From Clostridiales bacterium (GTDB lineage Bacteria > Bacillota > Clostridia > Christensenellales > JAISNN01), in the NCBI GenBank assembly GCA_031275485.1, contig JAISOS010000044.1:1-46270 (forward strand): 46,270 nt of DNA, given 5' to 3'. This document shows positions 7,121 to 15,851 of this stretch, piece after piece. Position numbers and translations under genes: made by a program. Under the pieces are notes generated by a model. That model was not told the DNA's origin. It saw nothing but the letters and a program-made list of their open reading frames with translations, and did not search any database. The first letter of the stretch is position 1. Every line of letters begins with the position of its first letter.

Positions 7121-8551
7121 TTAAACCCCTATATTTCCTTTTAGATTCAGCTCGTCCTTTCGGCGGATCAGTATCGGTTCTATCTCGTCGTTTACGAATT
7201 CGAGAACCTGCTCGGCGGCTCTGCCCGTAAACCTTGCGGCGTCTAGGATTTTGTCCAACGACGAACGCACCGCCGCGAACGCCGCGTCGTTTCTTATCCG
7301 TTCGGCGAGATCGTTTTCGCCGCCCTCGGTCTTGACCTTTTTCGCGCTTTCCATAGAATGAGCGCGAATTTTTTCGTGCAATTCCTGTCTGTCGCCGCCC
7401 GCCTTTACGCATGCCATAAGAATTTCCTCCGTCGCCATAAAAGGGAGTTCGGCGTCGATATGCTTTTTTATAATTTTCTCATACACGCAAATATTCTCCG
7501 CGACGTTCAAGTAAAGCTCCAAAATACCGTCCGCCGCCAAAAACGCCTGCGCCATCGCGATGCGTCTGTTCGCGCTGTCGTCCAGCGTGCGTTCCAGCCA
7601 TTGCGTACCCGCCGTAAACGCGCCGTTCGCCGGCAGGGTCATAACGAACCGCGCAAGCGAAGTAATCCTCTCGCTACGCATAGGATTGCGCTTGTACGCC
7701 ATCGCGGAGCTGCCTATCTGCGCGCTCCCGAACGGCTCCTCCAATTCTTTCATATGCTGCAAAAGCCGTATATCGCAGCTGAATTTCGACGCGCTCTGCG
7801 CGATTCCCGATAGGAGCGCAAGTATTCCGTAGTCGAATTTACGCGAATAGGTCTGACCCGTTACCGAAAAAACCTTGTCGAAACCCATTTTTTCCGTAAC
7901 GGCGCGCTCCAAGTCCTTGACCTTGCCGTGATCGCCGTCGAACAGCGCCAAAAACGAAGCCTGCGTACCCGTCGCGCCCTTTACGCCGCGCAAACGGAAA
8001 TCCGCGAGCGCGCGCTCAACGCCGTAATAATCAAGCAACAGATCGTACAGCCAAAGACAGGCGCGCTTTCCCACGGTGGTCGGCTGCGCGGGCTGTAAAT
8101 GCGTGAAGCCCAGCGTCGGAACCAACCTGTATTTCAACGCGAAATTTTTCAGTCGGCTCATAACGTTCAGTATTTTTTTCGACACGATTTTCAGCGCGTC
8201 GCGGTAAATTATTATGTCGGCGTTGTCCGTCACGAAACAGCTCGTCGCTCCGAGATGAATTATCGGCGCCGCGCTCTTTGCCTGCTCGCCGAAAGCGCGG
8301 ACGTGCGCCATAACGTCGTGGCGAACCTCGCGCTCGATCTCGGCGGCGCGCCCGAAGTTTATGTCGTCCGCGTATTTTTTCATTTCGGCTATCTGCCCCT
8401 CCGTGACGTCCAGCCCAAGCTCCTTTTCGCTCTCCGCAAGCGCAATCCAAAGGTTGCGGAAAAGACCTATCCTCTTTCGCTCGGAAAACGCCGCCGACAT
8501 TTCTTTCGACGCGTAGCGCGTAATCAAAGGATTTTCGTAAAAATCGTTCAT
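7121..8551 (-). CDS. purB: adenylosuccinate lyase
   Basis: PurB splits fumarate from SAICAR and from adenylosuccinate in purine synthesis. At 476 residues it is the longer type that resembles eukaryotic ADSL, rather than the ~430-residue Bacillus type. Visible features: the N-terminal region PLITRYASKEM, the substrate loop LGATSCFVTDN, the catalytic-His region THLQPAQPTTVGKR near residue 155, and the fumarase/lyase signature GSSAMAYKRNPMRSE near 280 with the mobile Ser. Start ATG follows AGAAAGGA at good spacing. It follows clpX on the same strand (162 bp apart) but is probably separate. Confidence 0.96.
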   Translation of the reverse strand: MNDFYENPLITRYASKEMSAAFSERKRIGLFRNLWIALAESEKELGLDVTEGQIAEMKKYADDINFGRAAEIEREVRHDVMAHVRAFGEQAKSAAPIIHLGATSCFVTDNADIIIYRDALKIVSKKILNVMSRLKNFALKYRLVPTLGFTHLQPAQPTTVGKRACLWLYDLLLDYYGVERALADFRLRGVKGATGTQASFLALFDGDHGKVKDLERAVTEKMGFDKVFSVTGQTYSRKFDYGILALLSGIAQSASKFSCDIRLLQHMKELEEPFGSAQIGSSAMAYKRNPMRSERITSLARFVMTLPANGAFTAGTQWLERTLDDSANRRIAMAQAFLAADGILELYLNVAENICVYEKIIKKHIDAELPFMATEEILMACVKAGGDRQELHEKIRAHSMESAKKVKTEGGENDLAERIRNDAAFAAVRSSLDKILDAARFTGRAAEQVLEFVNDEIEPILIRRKDELNLKGNIGV

Positions 8552-8713
8552 CGTTCGGCTTCCTTTCTTTTTTTAATTATACGGAAAAAACTTTTTTTAA
8601 TAAAAGATTTCTCCGCGTCCTTTCCGAAAAACCTTAATATTTTTACGGCTCTATAACAAGCAAAGCACCGCAGTCGTATTTTTCACAAAATAAAAAGCTT
8701 CTCCCGTACCCGT

Positions 8714-10036
8714 TTACGCGCCGGCCTCGGTTATATCGATTTTCATCTTCATTTGCAGCTCCGTATCCTTTTGTTTTTTGAGCGTTTCGGCTTTTTTGAC
8801 CTCGGCTTTTTTTCTTACGATTTCGGGCGGACGTTTTTCGTTTATGCAACGTTCGCCGATAACGACTTTATCGATAGTTTTATCGTCCGGAATTTCAAAC
8901 ATAATATCCAGCATAACGTCTTCGAGAATTGCGCGCAAGCCTCTCGCTCCGGTTTTAAGTTCCTTGGCTTTTTTCGCGACGGCGGAGACCGCGTCCGCCT
9001 CGAACTCCAGCTTGACGCCGTCTATACCGAACAGCTTTCCGTACTGCTTTGTCAGCGCGTTTTTCGGTTCGGTCAATATTTTGACGAGCGCGGTTTCGTC
9101 GAGCGCGTTCAATCCCACGACGATAGGTAGCCTGCCCACGAATTCGGGAATAAGCCCGAATTTAATGAGGTCGTCGGGCTGTATATTTTTTATCAAACCC
9201 GCGTAATCCGCGTCGGTCGAATCCCCCGCGACGTGCGCTCCGAAGCCCAGCCCCGCGTTTGCCGTCCGCTTGTTTATTATTTTGTCTACGCCTACAAACG
9301 CGCCTCCGCAGATAAACAGAATATTAGTCGTGTCGATAGGTATGCACTCCTGCTGCGGATGCTTGCGCCCGCCCTGAGGCGGCACGTTCGCGACGGTGCT
9401 TTCTATGATTTTGAGCAACGCCTGCTGAACGCCCTCGCCCGACACGTCGCGCGTAATAGAAACATTCTCGGTCTTTTTTGCGATTTTGTCTATTTCGTCG
9501 ATATAGACTATACCTAATTCCGCCCTTTTCGTATCAAAGTCCGCGTTTTGCAACAACTTCAAAAGTATATTCTCGACGTCCTCGCCCACATATCCCGCCT
9601 CGGTCAGCGTCGTCGCGTCCGCGACCGCGAACGGAACGTTTATGATTTCGGCGAGCGTGCGCGCTAAAAGCGTCTTGCCGCAACCCGTCGGGCCCAGCAT
9701 CAAGACGTTGCTCTTTTCCAGCCGAACGTCACCCGAATCGCCCTCGTGCTTGATTCTCTTGTAATGATTATATACGGCGACCGCAAGCACGCGCTTGGCG
9801 TTCTCCTGACCCACTATATACTCGTCGAGCTTGGAGTTTATCTCTCTCGGCGTAGGTAGCTTGTCAAGTACGCTCATAGGCGTTTTTTTGTGATACCCGC
9901 CGATTACGGAATTGCAAAGTCTTATGCAATCCGTGCATATATTGTGCCCGTTCGGACCCGTAACGAGCATCTCAACCTCGCTGTCCGGCTTGCCGCAAAA
10001 AGCGCAATAGCCCTTTTTTATATTATTATTCGCCAC
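8714..10036 (-). CDS. clpX: ATP-dependent Clp protease ATPase subunit ClpX
   Basis: ClpX is the AAA+ unfoldase that feeds substrates to ClpP. Start is the GTG at 10034-10036, which has AAGGAG eight bases upstream; the frame is open further upstream only because it crosses R1 copies D and E. From this start it is 440 residues. The N-terminal zinc domain has CAFCG and CTDCIRLC. Walker A is GPTGCGKT, then the GYVGEDVEN loop, Walker [10 protein letters not shown], and sensor 2 in [10 protein letters not shown] near residue 375. A charged tail ([16 protein letters not shown]...) extends beyond the usual end. tig and clpP lie upstream on the same strand, the standard order. Confidence 0.96.
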   Translation of the reverse strand: MANNNIKKGYCAFCGKPDSEVEMLVTGPNGHNICTDCIRLCNSVIGGYHKKTPMSVLDKLPTPREINSKLDEYIVGQENAKRVLAVAVYNHYKRIKHEGDSGDVRLEKSNVLMLGPTGCGKTLLARTLAEIINVPFAVADATTLTEAGYVGEDVENILLKLLQNADFDTKRAELGIVYIDEIDKIAKKTENVSITRDVSGEGVQQALLKIIESTVANVPPQGGRKHPQQECIPIDTTNILFICGGAFVGVDKIINKRTANAGLGFGAHVAGDSTDADYAGLIKNIQPDDLIKFGLIPEFVGRLPIVVGLNALDETALVKILTEPKNALTKQYGKLFGIDGVKLEFEADAVSAVAKKAKELKTGARGLRAILEDVMLDIMFEIPDDKTIDKVVIGERCINEKRPPEIVRKKAEVKKAETLKKQKDTELQMKMKIDITEAGA

Positions 10037-10080
10037 TCTGAAATCTCCTTGTTTTCTTTCCCGTTTGAAGGGAGAGTTTT

Positions 10081-10141
10081 TACGCGGGAGGGAAGCCTCT
10101 TGTTCATAAAAGGCTTCCCTCCCGCGCCCTTTTATTTTTTT
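10081..10141 (+). repeat. palindromic repeat R1, copy D
   Basis: Arms GCGGGAGGGAAGCC and GGCTTCCCTCCCGC match perfectly, with several substitutions from the consensus mirrored in the opposite arm. The tail is replaced by a T-rich CCCTTTTATTTTTTTAG joint leading into copy E. Confidence 0.85.
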
Positions 10142-10148
10142 AGAGATT

Positions 10149-10208
10149 ATGCGGCGGAAACCTTTCGTAAACAAAAGGCTTTCCCCCGCGCCTCTTTCTA
10201 AAAAACTT
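10149..10208 (+). repeat. palindromic repeat R1, copy E
   Basis: Arms GCGGCGGAAACCTTTCGT and ACAAAAGGCTTTCCCCCGC are imperfect; tail CCTCTTTCTAAAAAACTTC. Confidence 0.8.
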
Positions 10209-10244
10209 CTAATGATTTTAAAATCCGCGCGCATAGAAAACGTC

Positions 10245-10375
10245 GGATTTACGAGAGACTTTTGCGGCTTTCGAGACGTTTCCCGGAAGTTTACGGCGAA
10301 ACCGATAACAAAAAAAACGATAAAAGCTATGAAAAGACCCGCAAAGACGTGTTATATTCGTTTACGCGCGCGGAT
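10245..10375 (+). repeat. dispersed repeat R5, copy 2
   Basis: Contains GCGGCTTTCGAGACGTTTCC, CGATAACAAAAAAAACG and GACCCGCAAAGACGTG blocks shared with 728-850 and 32932-33035. Confidence 0.5.
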
Positions 10376-10790
10376 TTTTAAATGTTTTTATAATTTTGCG
10401 CAAAGGTTTTCTTATGTCTATTGAGGATCGGCCGCGTTTAAACGGGTTAAAGCGCCGCGCGCCGAACGTAAACGCCGTCCGGTTTACACACCTCTCCCCG
10501 TCTTTGCCGTAAAAAGTCGCGGCAGCTTAAAGACGCGGCTTCCGCCGCCGCAGACGGTTTACCGCCGCGTCCGATAACCCGCAAAAGGTTCCCCTCCGCA
10601 TACGGTCGCTATGAATCGGAATCGCGTTTTAAAGATAATATCGAATTTTTGCCGTAAGCGGCTAAACGGGTCTTTTCCTTATGCGCGTAATACGGAAAAC
10701 CGTTCTTTTCGCCGCAAGCGGCGAAAAGGCGGCGTTTAACCCCGTTTGTTATATTCTATAACGGCTATAATTTAAAAAAAATTAAAAAGC

Positions 10791-11411
10791 CTATTCCTGT
10801 TTAGACGGCTTCGCGTCGTCACCGCCGTTACGTTTATAGAATATTTTGTCTATAACGCCGTATTCGAGCGCTTCTTCCGCGCTCATATAGAAATCCCTGT
10901 CGGTATCCCGCATGATTTTATCGAAATTTTGTCCGGTATTTTCGGCGAGGATTTTATTGATCTTTTCCTTGTGCTTGATAATTTGCTTCGCCTGGATTTC
11001 GATATCGCTCGCCTGTCCCTGCGCGCCGCCGAGAGGCTGATGAATCATAATCACGCTGTTCGGAAGGGCGTATCTTTTGCCTTTCGCGCCGGAGCTCAAA
11101 AGGAACGCGCCCATAGAGGCTGCCATACCCGTGCAAATAGTCGAAACGTCGCATCTTAAGTATTGCATCGTGTCGTAAATCGCCATGCCGGCGGACACGC
11201 TTCCGCCCGGGCTGTTTATATAAAGGCTTATGTCCTTTTTGGGGTCTTTTCCCTCAAGGTATATAAGCTGGGCTACGATAACGTCGGCGGAGACATCGGT
11301 CAGCTCGCCCGTCATAAAAATTATTCGGTCTTCGAGCAATCTGGAATAGATGTCGTAAGACCTCTCGCCCTTGCCGCTCTGCTCGATTACCATAGGAACT
11401 AAATAAGACAT
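10791..11411 (-). CDS. clpP: ATP-dependent Clp protease proteolytic subunit ClpP
   Basis: ClpP is the serine protease chamber that works with ClpX. The 206-residue protein begins [26 protein letters not shown], as most Firmicute ClpP do. The oxyanion region SPGGSVSAG, the nucleophile Ser in GMAASMGAF (about 98), the His in MIHQPLGG (about 123) and the Asp in [11 protein letters not shown] (about 172) are all present. The tail after KIFYKRN is short and hydrophilic. ATG start with GAGGTG five bases upstream. It lies between tig and clpX, all on the minus strand. No CIRCE or CtsR-like box was seen nearby. Confidence 0.97.
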   Translation of the reverse strand: MSYLVPMVIEQSGKGERSYDIYSRLLEDRIIFMTGELTDVSADVIVAQLIYLEGKDPKKDISLYINSPGGSVSAGMAIYDTMQYLRCDVSTICTGMAASMGAFLLSSGAKGKRYALPNSVIMIHQPLGGAQGQASDIEIQAKQIIKHKEKINKILAENTGQNFDKIMRDTDRDFYMSAEEALEYGVIDKIFYKRNGGDDAKPSKQE

Positions 11412-11729
11412 AACCGCACCTCGCTGTGAATACTAAAATTTTATACGAAAATCCCGCGTTTATTACCCGGAAAAAGCCGGGACGGGCATATTTCCATCGG
11501 AATTAAAGGTCGTTTTTCGTCGAATATCAATTAGAACCCGCCGTTTTCATCATTTGAGTTCAGTGTTTTATCAATTCAAAAATTGCCGTTTTTCTCGTTC
11601 GAATCCGTTCGTTTATTAACGCGGATCCGCCGTTTTATCAACTCAATCCGGTCTTTTAATCGATCCGTAATTCGGTTTTCGATAAATCCAAAATCCGCCG
11701 TTTTATCAATACTTTCGCAGCTCGGATTC
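11412..11729. other. tig-clpP spacer
   Basis: 318 bp without a gene. CCGCCGTTTT-ATCA motifs recur near 11541, 11628 and 11693 with AT-rich text between, another example of degenerate T-rich spacer repeats. Confidence 0.45.
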
Positions 11730-13019
11730 CTATTCGAATTTATTATTCGCCTTCAAAAATTCAAACAGCTGCTCCGTCAAAATTTCATTGGCGAAATAGT
11801 CGTATTCCCGCTCGCCGATTTTCGATTTATACTCCCCGACGGTTTTTTTCGCGCGTTCGGCAAGCTCGCCGAATTTCTTTTCGAGTCTGTCCGTGTCGAG
11901 CGCGATATTCTCCGCCTTTATAAGTTCCTCCATAACGAGACGCGTTTTGACGTTCTTTTCCGCCGTCTCCTTGTACGACGACCGCAATTCCTCCGCGTTC
12001 TGCCCCGAATATTTAAAATAATCCTCGATTTTCAAGCCCTGATGCATAAGCCTGTACTCGAATTGTCCGACAAGCGACTCCGTTTCGTTTTCGATAAACG
12101 ACGAGGGCGCCTCGACGTCGGACGCGCTTACGATTTTCTCTATGAGCGCCTTTTCTTCCGCGTCCGCGTTTTTTTGTTCTGCGGTCTTTTGCAAATCCGC
12201 TCTTACGCTCTCTTTGTACGCCGCGAGAGTGTCGAACTCGCTCACGTCCTTCGCGAACTCGTCGTCGAGAGGAGGAACCTCCTTATGTTTTATCTCGCGC
12301 AGCCTGACAGCGAACACGGCGTCCCTGCCTCTCAAATTTTCGGCGTGATAATCGTCGGGAAATTTGACCTTAATATCTCTTTCGCCGTCTATTTCCATAC
12401 CCTCGACCTGCTCCTCGAAGCCGGGAATAAACGCTCCCGAACCCAATTCCAGCTCAAATTTTTCAGCCGTGCCGCCCTCGAACCTCGCGCCGTCCGCCGT
12501 GCCGCTGAAATCTATGACGGCTATATCGCCCTTTTTCGCGGGTCTGCCGTCCACCGAAACCAACCGCGAGGCATGCTCAAGCTCATGCTCGAGCACTCGC
12601 TCCACATCCGCGTCGGACACCTTTATATCGGATTTTTTCAGCGTCAAACCCTTGTACTGCCCAAGCTTGACGGGTTTTAAAACCGTTACCGTAATTTTGA
12701 ACCGCGCGCCGCCGTCGTCAATTTTCACCAGCTCCGCCTCCGGTCTTTCAACGGGGTCAAGCTTTTCGGCGGTCAACGCCTCCCCGTAACATTCGGGCAT
12801 AATTATATCGAGCGCGTCGTCGTAGAATATTTCCTTGCCGTATATTTTTTCAAGATACCTTTTCGGAACCTTGCCTTTGCGGAAACCCTGGACCGCGTAT
12901 TTTCCCTTGGTTTTCTCGTAGGCTCTGTCCGCCGCTTTTTCAAATTCCTCCGGGGAAACGTCGAACGTCAGTATAAATACGTTTTCCTTGCCCTCGGCGT
13001 TGGTTTTGGTATAGGTCAT
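11730..13019 (-). CDS. tig: trigger factor, ribosome-associated chaperone
   Basis: Trigger factor binds ribosomal protein uL23 at the exit tunnel and has peptidyl-prolyl isomerase activity. I place the start at the ATG 13017-13019, preceded by AAGGAG nine bases upstream, rather than the upstream in-frame TTG. That gives 429 residues, the usual size. The N-terminal ribosome-binding signature is GFRKGKVPKRYLEKIYG (about 47-63). The FKBP-like domain spans about 155-245 (KKGDIAVIDFSGTADGARFEGG). A long helical C-terminal part follows. A consensus promoter is 42 bp upstream. The order tig, clpP, clpX is conserved in Firmicutes. Confidence 0.96.
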   Translation of the reverse strand: MTYTKTNAEGKENVFILTFDVSPEEFEKAADRAYEKTKGKYAVQGFRKGKVPKRYLEKIYGKEIFYDDALDIIMPECYGEALTAEKLDPVERPEAELVKIDDGGARFKITVTVLKPVKLGQYKGLTLKKSDIKVSDADVERVLEHELEHASRLVSVDGRPAKKGDIAVIDFSGTADGARFEGGTAEKFELELGSGAFIPGFEEQVEGMEIDGERDIKVKFPDDYHAENLRGRDAVFAVRLREIKHKEVPPLDDEFAKDVSEFDTLAAYKESVRADLQKTAEQKNADAEEKALIEKIVSASDVEAPSSFIENETESLVGQFEYRLMHQGLKIEDYFKYSGQNAEELRSSYKETAEKNVKTRLVMEELIKAENIALDTDRLEKKFGELAERAKKTVGEYKSKIGEREYDYFANEILTEQLFEFLKANNKFE

Positions 13020-13060
13020 TAATTTCCGCTCCTTAGAAAAATAAATCAAACTTTCAAATT

Positions 13061-13089
13061 ATTTTATCATATTTATTGATTTTCCGCAA
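13061..13089 (-). promoter_or_regulatory. promoter for tig
   Basis: Minus strand: -35 TTGCGG (13084-13089), a 17-bp spacer, and extended -10 TGATAAAAT with the hexamer at 13061-13066. Confidence 0.6.
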
Positions 13090-13105
13090 ACAAATATGGT
13101 ATAAT
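13076..13105 (+). promoter_or_regulatory. divergent plus-strand promoter candidate
   Basis: Plus strand: TTGATT (13076-13081), an 18-bp spacer, and TATAAT (13100-13105). It overlaps the tig promoter and points toward the M20 peptidase gene 430 bp away. Confidence 0.45.
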
Positions 13106-13144
13106 AAAATATATTTTAAAAAAAATTTTTAATTTTAAAAAAAT

Positions 13145-13346
13145 TTACGCGGAGGAAACCTTTTTGTGAACCTATCGGGCGCGCGCCTTTATCTTACGGA
13201 TATTTCGGTAAAAAACCGGGACCGCGTCTTTTGTTTTTATCTCCGTGAAAAATCCGCCGCCCCTCCCCTTTTATTTTTTTAAAGATTGTGCGGAGGGACC
13301 CCTTGTTTGAACAAAAAAAAACGCCCGCGCGCCTTTCTAAAAAACT
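13145..13346 (+). repeat. two R1 palindromes in tandem, degenerate (copy F)
   Basis: A half-copy (13145-13171, GCGGAGGAAACCTTTTTGTG) and a degenerate full copy (13288-13346) ending in CCTTTCTAAAAAACTTC. The joint before the second one (CCCTTTTATTTTTTTAAAG) is nearly identical to the D-E joint at 10125-10145, so the composite recurs. Confidence 0.65.
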
Positions 13347-13414
13347 TCGGCGGCTTTGGATAAAGCGGACTCCCGGCAAAACTCAACGCGGTATACGCGT
13401 TAAAAATAATGGAT

Positions 13415-13477
13415 CTCTAAAAATTCGTGACGATTCCACCATACCGGCGTCTACTTTTTATCACGAAAATTTAGAAT
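13415..13477 (+). repeat. dispersed inverted repeat R2, copy 2
   Basis: Arms TCTAAAAATTCGTGA and TCACGAAAATTTAGA around a 30-bp centre. Located 55 bp upstream of the M20 peptidase gene. Confidence 0.7.
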
Positions 13478-13532
13478 CGTCAAGAATAAATTAACGTTAA
13501 ACTATAAATTATTTATACAAGGAGAAAAATTT

Positions 13533-14990
13533 ATGCCGGTACCCGTATTGATACTCGTAATAATACTCGGCGCGCCGACCGCGCTTATAGCCTTTATGGC
13601 GGTCCGCGCCGCGCTCGTAAAACCCCACGCTCCGCCCGAGCGCGAGGTTTCGGACCTCGGAATTGACAAGAACGCGCTCGCCGCGCATTTAGCCGGAGCG
13701 GTTCAAATCCCAACCGTTTCCATGGCGGACGAAACCTATCCCGAAAAGCCCTTTTTCGACTACAAAGAATACATAGAAAAAACCTATCCGCTGTTCGCGA
13801 AAGCGGCGGAATGTACGGTAGTTAACAAATACAGCCTGGTATACCGCATAGACGGCTCCGACGCGAATCTCAAACCCGCGTGCTTCTTAGCGCATATCGA
13901 CGTCGTACCCGCTCCCCCCGAGGGTTGGGACTATCCGCCGTTCGGCGGCGAAATCCATGACGGCTTCGTCTACGGCAGAGGCGCGCAGGATATGAAATGT
14001 CAGATGATAGCCGTACTCGACGCGCTCGAATTCACGCTCGCGAACGGCGGCGGCTTAAAGCGCGCGGCGTACTGTTGCTTCGGTCACGACGAGGAGCTGT
14101 CCACGCTCGACGGCGCGCCCGAAATCGTCAAGTATCTCGACTCTCTGAACGTGCGTCCAGAGTACGTGCTCGACGAGGGCGGCGTTATGCTCGACGGCGG
14201 ACCGCTCGGCGTAGACGGAACCCTCGCGCTAATAGGCGTCTGCGAAAAGGGTTATATGGACGTGCGCCTCTCCCGCAAAAAAGCGGGCGGACACGCAAGC
14301 ACTCCCGCAAAGCCCACCGCGCTCGCTAGTGTGGCAAAGGCGGTCTGCAACGTCGAACGCAAACAGCTCCCTCCCGTATGGACCGCTCCGACAATAGAAT
14401 TGATACGCGAACTCGCGCCCTATATGAAACCGCTCTTTAAATTCGTTATGGTCAACCGCGACGTCCTCTCGCCGTTCATAAAATTCGCGCTTTCAAAGCT
14501 TCACCCCATATCCGCAGCGCTCGTGAAAACCACTTTCGCGCCGACTATGGCAAAGGGCAGCGACGCCGCGAACGTTCTCCCGCCTTACGCGGAGGCGGTC
14601 GTAAACTGCCGCCTTATCGCGGGCAACTCTCCCGAAACCGTCCTCGCCCATATCAAAAAGGTCGCGGGGCGCGGCATAGACGTCGAGGTCATAAACCGCG
14701 CCGTGCCCGCGTCGAAAATTTCGCCCGCCGATACGCCGTCGTACGTAAAAATCGCGGACGCGGTTCGGACGGCGTTCCCCGGCGTTAAGGTCGCCCCGTA
14801 TATGTTCATTGCCGCGACCGATTCGCGTTTCTATTATCCGATATGCGACAACGTCTACAGATTTTCGCCTTTCGCCTACACCGAGGACGACCAAAGACGC
14901 ATACATGCGGTAAACGAAAGATGCAATATCGACGACCTTAAAAAAGCAACCGAATTCTTCGTGAGAATTATCGGGGATACTTGTCTGTAA
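13533..14990 (+). CDS. M20 family metallopeptidase, membrane-anchored
   Basis: A 485-residue zinc peptidase of the M20 family (carboxypeptidase PM20D1/CPS1-like branch, to judge by length and motifs). Residues 4-26 form one hydrophobic anchor. Metal-site motifs are present: AHIDVVPAPPEGW (first His), YGRGAQDMK (bridging Asp), GHDEELS (catalytic and metal Glu), DEGG further on, and the C-terminal ligand in RIHAVNER. The dimerisation insert lies at about 250-400. It probably hydrolyses a peptide or N-acyl amino acid; the substrate cannot be read from sequence. ATG start with AAGGAG nine bases upstream. It is one of only three well-supported plus-strand genes. Confidence 0.9.
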   Translation: MPVPVLILVIILGAPTALIAFMAVRAALVKPHAPPEREVSDLGIDKNALAAHLAGAVQIPTVSMADETYPEKPFFDYKEYIEKTYPLFAKAAECTVVNKYSLVYRIDGSDANLKPACFLAHIDVVPAPPEGWDYPPFGGEIHDGFVYGRGAQDMKCQMIAVLDALEFTLANGGGLKRAAYCCFGHDEELSTLDGAPEIVKYLDSLNVRPEYVLDEGGVMLDGGPLGVDGTLALIGVCEKGYMDVRLSRKKAGGHASTPAKPTALASVAKAVCNVERKQLPPVWTAPTIELIRELAPYMKPLFKFVMVNRDVLSPFIKFALSKLHPISAALVKTTFAPTMAKGSDAANVLPPYAEAVVNCRLIAGNSPETVLAHIKKVAGRGIDVEVINRAVPASKISPADTPSYVKIADAVRTAFPGVKVAPYMFIAATDSRFYYPICDNVYRFSPFAYTEDDQRRIHAVNERCNIDDLKKATEFFVRIIGDTCL

Positions 14991-15330
14991 TAATGGATTT
15001 TTATTTTAAAAAATTACGCGGGGGGAACCCTTTTGCGCGCAAAAGGGTTCCCCCCGCATTTCTTTCCAAAAAAAACGTTAGCGCGTTTGTTCTCGCGGCG
15101 ACCTTCGAACAAGGCTGGCTTCAACGACGGACACGAAAACAAGCATCATTTCGGCGTCTTTTTTTCTGCGCGGCTCAGCTACTTTGCGCGCCGTCGAAAA
15201 CGCCTTGAAAAGCACGGATGTCGCCAAAAGCCCCCCGTTTCCGTTTAAGTGAACAAGTCCTAATTTGAAACGCGGCGATACTCGGAAAGGTTGTTCGCAT
15301 CGCAAAGATCCGCGCCGCTCGGGTCTTTAC
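14991..15330. other. convergent spacer with R1
   Basis: 340 bp between the M20 gene and the convergent lipoprotein gene. Apart from R1 copy G no feature is evident. Confidence 0.5.
15014..15070 (+). repeat. palindromic repeat R1, copy G
   Basis: Positions 15018-15057 are a perfect 40-bp palindrome. Relative to copy K the arms read GGGAACCC instead of GGAAACC, and the loop is GCGCGC, with both arms changed in step. It starts 28 bp after the M20 stop and could act as a terminator there. Confidence 0.9.
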
Positions 15331-15783
15331 TTAATATGTAGCCTCTCGCAGACTTTTCACCGAAACCGCATATAAGGAATCCGCGTCAAAGCCGCGTTCG
15401 GCGGGTCTCAGCCAAACCGAAACCGTCCGCCCCGTCTCAAAGTTAACGTAAATTCCCGCGTCGTATTCAAAAATTTCCGTTCCCGCGCCGTCCGAAAAGC
15501 TCAACGTAAGGAGCAAATTGCGGTAATTCCTTCCCGAATTGTTTGTGATTTCAACGGTCAAAAACTCCGTTTCATTACTCGAATACGTGTAAAATCCGAC
15601 GTCGAAACCCTGCGCCGCGTAACCCGCGCCGCCGTCGGTTGTTCCGTCGTTCGCGCCGTCCCCGGTTATTCCGACGCGCTCGCCGTTTTCCCCGCGGTTC
15701 TTGAAATTTGCGCAACCTCCGAGAGCCGCGACGAAAAAACACAGCGCCGTCGCAATCAAAAGCGTATTTCTCATTTTTTTCAT
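15331..15783 (-). CDS. small lipoprotein with FxLYD-like fold
   Basis: The 150-residue protein has a lipoprotein signal: MKKMRNT, a hydrophobic stretch, and the lipobox LGGC with Cys at about residue 24. A Gly/Asp-rich linker follows (about 30-55). The rest is beta-rich, VEITNNSGRNYRNLLLTLSF and GRTVSVWLRPAE, which resembles small extracellular immunoglobulin-like (FxLYD/DUF-type) domains that tolerate unstructured termini. It should be anchored on the outer face of the membrane. It is 68 bp downstream of the ABC exporter operon on the same strand and may be co-transcribed. Function unknown. Confidence 0.75.
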   Translation of the reverse strand: MKKMRNTLLIATALCFFVAALGGCANFKNRGENGERVGITGDGANDGTTDGGAGYAAQGFDVGFYTYSSNETEFLTVEITNNSGRNYRNLLLTLSFSDGAGTEIFEYDAGIYVNFETGRTVSVWLRPAERGFDADSLYAVSVKSLREATY

Positions 15784-15830
15784 AAACTCCGTTCCCCGTT
15801 TTTAGTTTATGAAAATATATACGCCCTATA

Positions 15831-15850
15831 CGCCGCGCCGCGGCGCGGCG
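15831..15850 (-). terminator. GC-rich palindrome at exporter operon end
   Basis: A perfect 20-bp GC-only palindrome begins one base after the exporter stop codon. It would form a 9-bp hairpin in the minus-strand RNA. There is no clean T tract, so it may be a partial terminator or stabiliser. Confidence 0.4.
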
Positions 15851-15851
15851 A

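Larger units (their letters stand above)
10037..10790. other. repeat-rich clpP-clpX spacer
   Basis: No gene in 754 bp, unusually long between clpP and clpX. It holds R1 copies D and E in tandem, an R5 copy (10245-10375) and an R4-like stretch (10510-10600). Confidence 0.6.

Noticed and set aside
10037-10234. A 66-residue N-terminal extension of ClpX
   Set aside because: It translates R1 repeats D and E; the GTG at 10036 has a strong ribosome site and gives a normal ClpX start.
11583-12680. A 365-codon plus-strand frame opposite tig
   Set aside because: Shadow of tig with no domain content.
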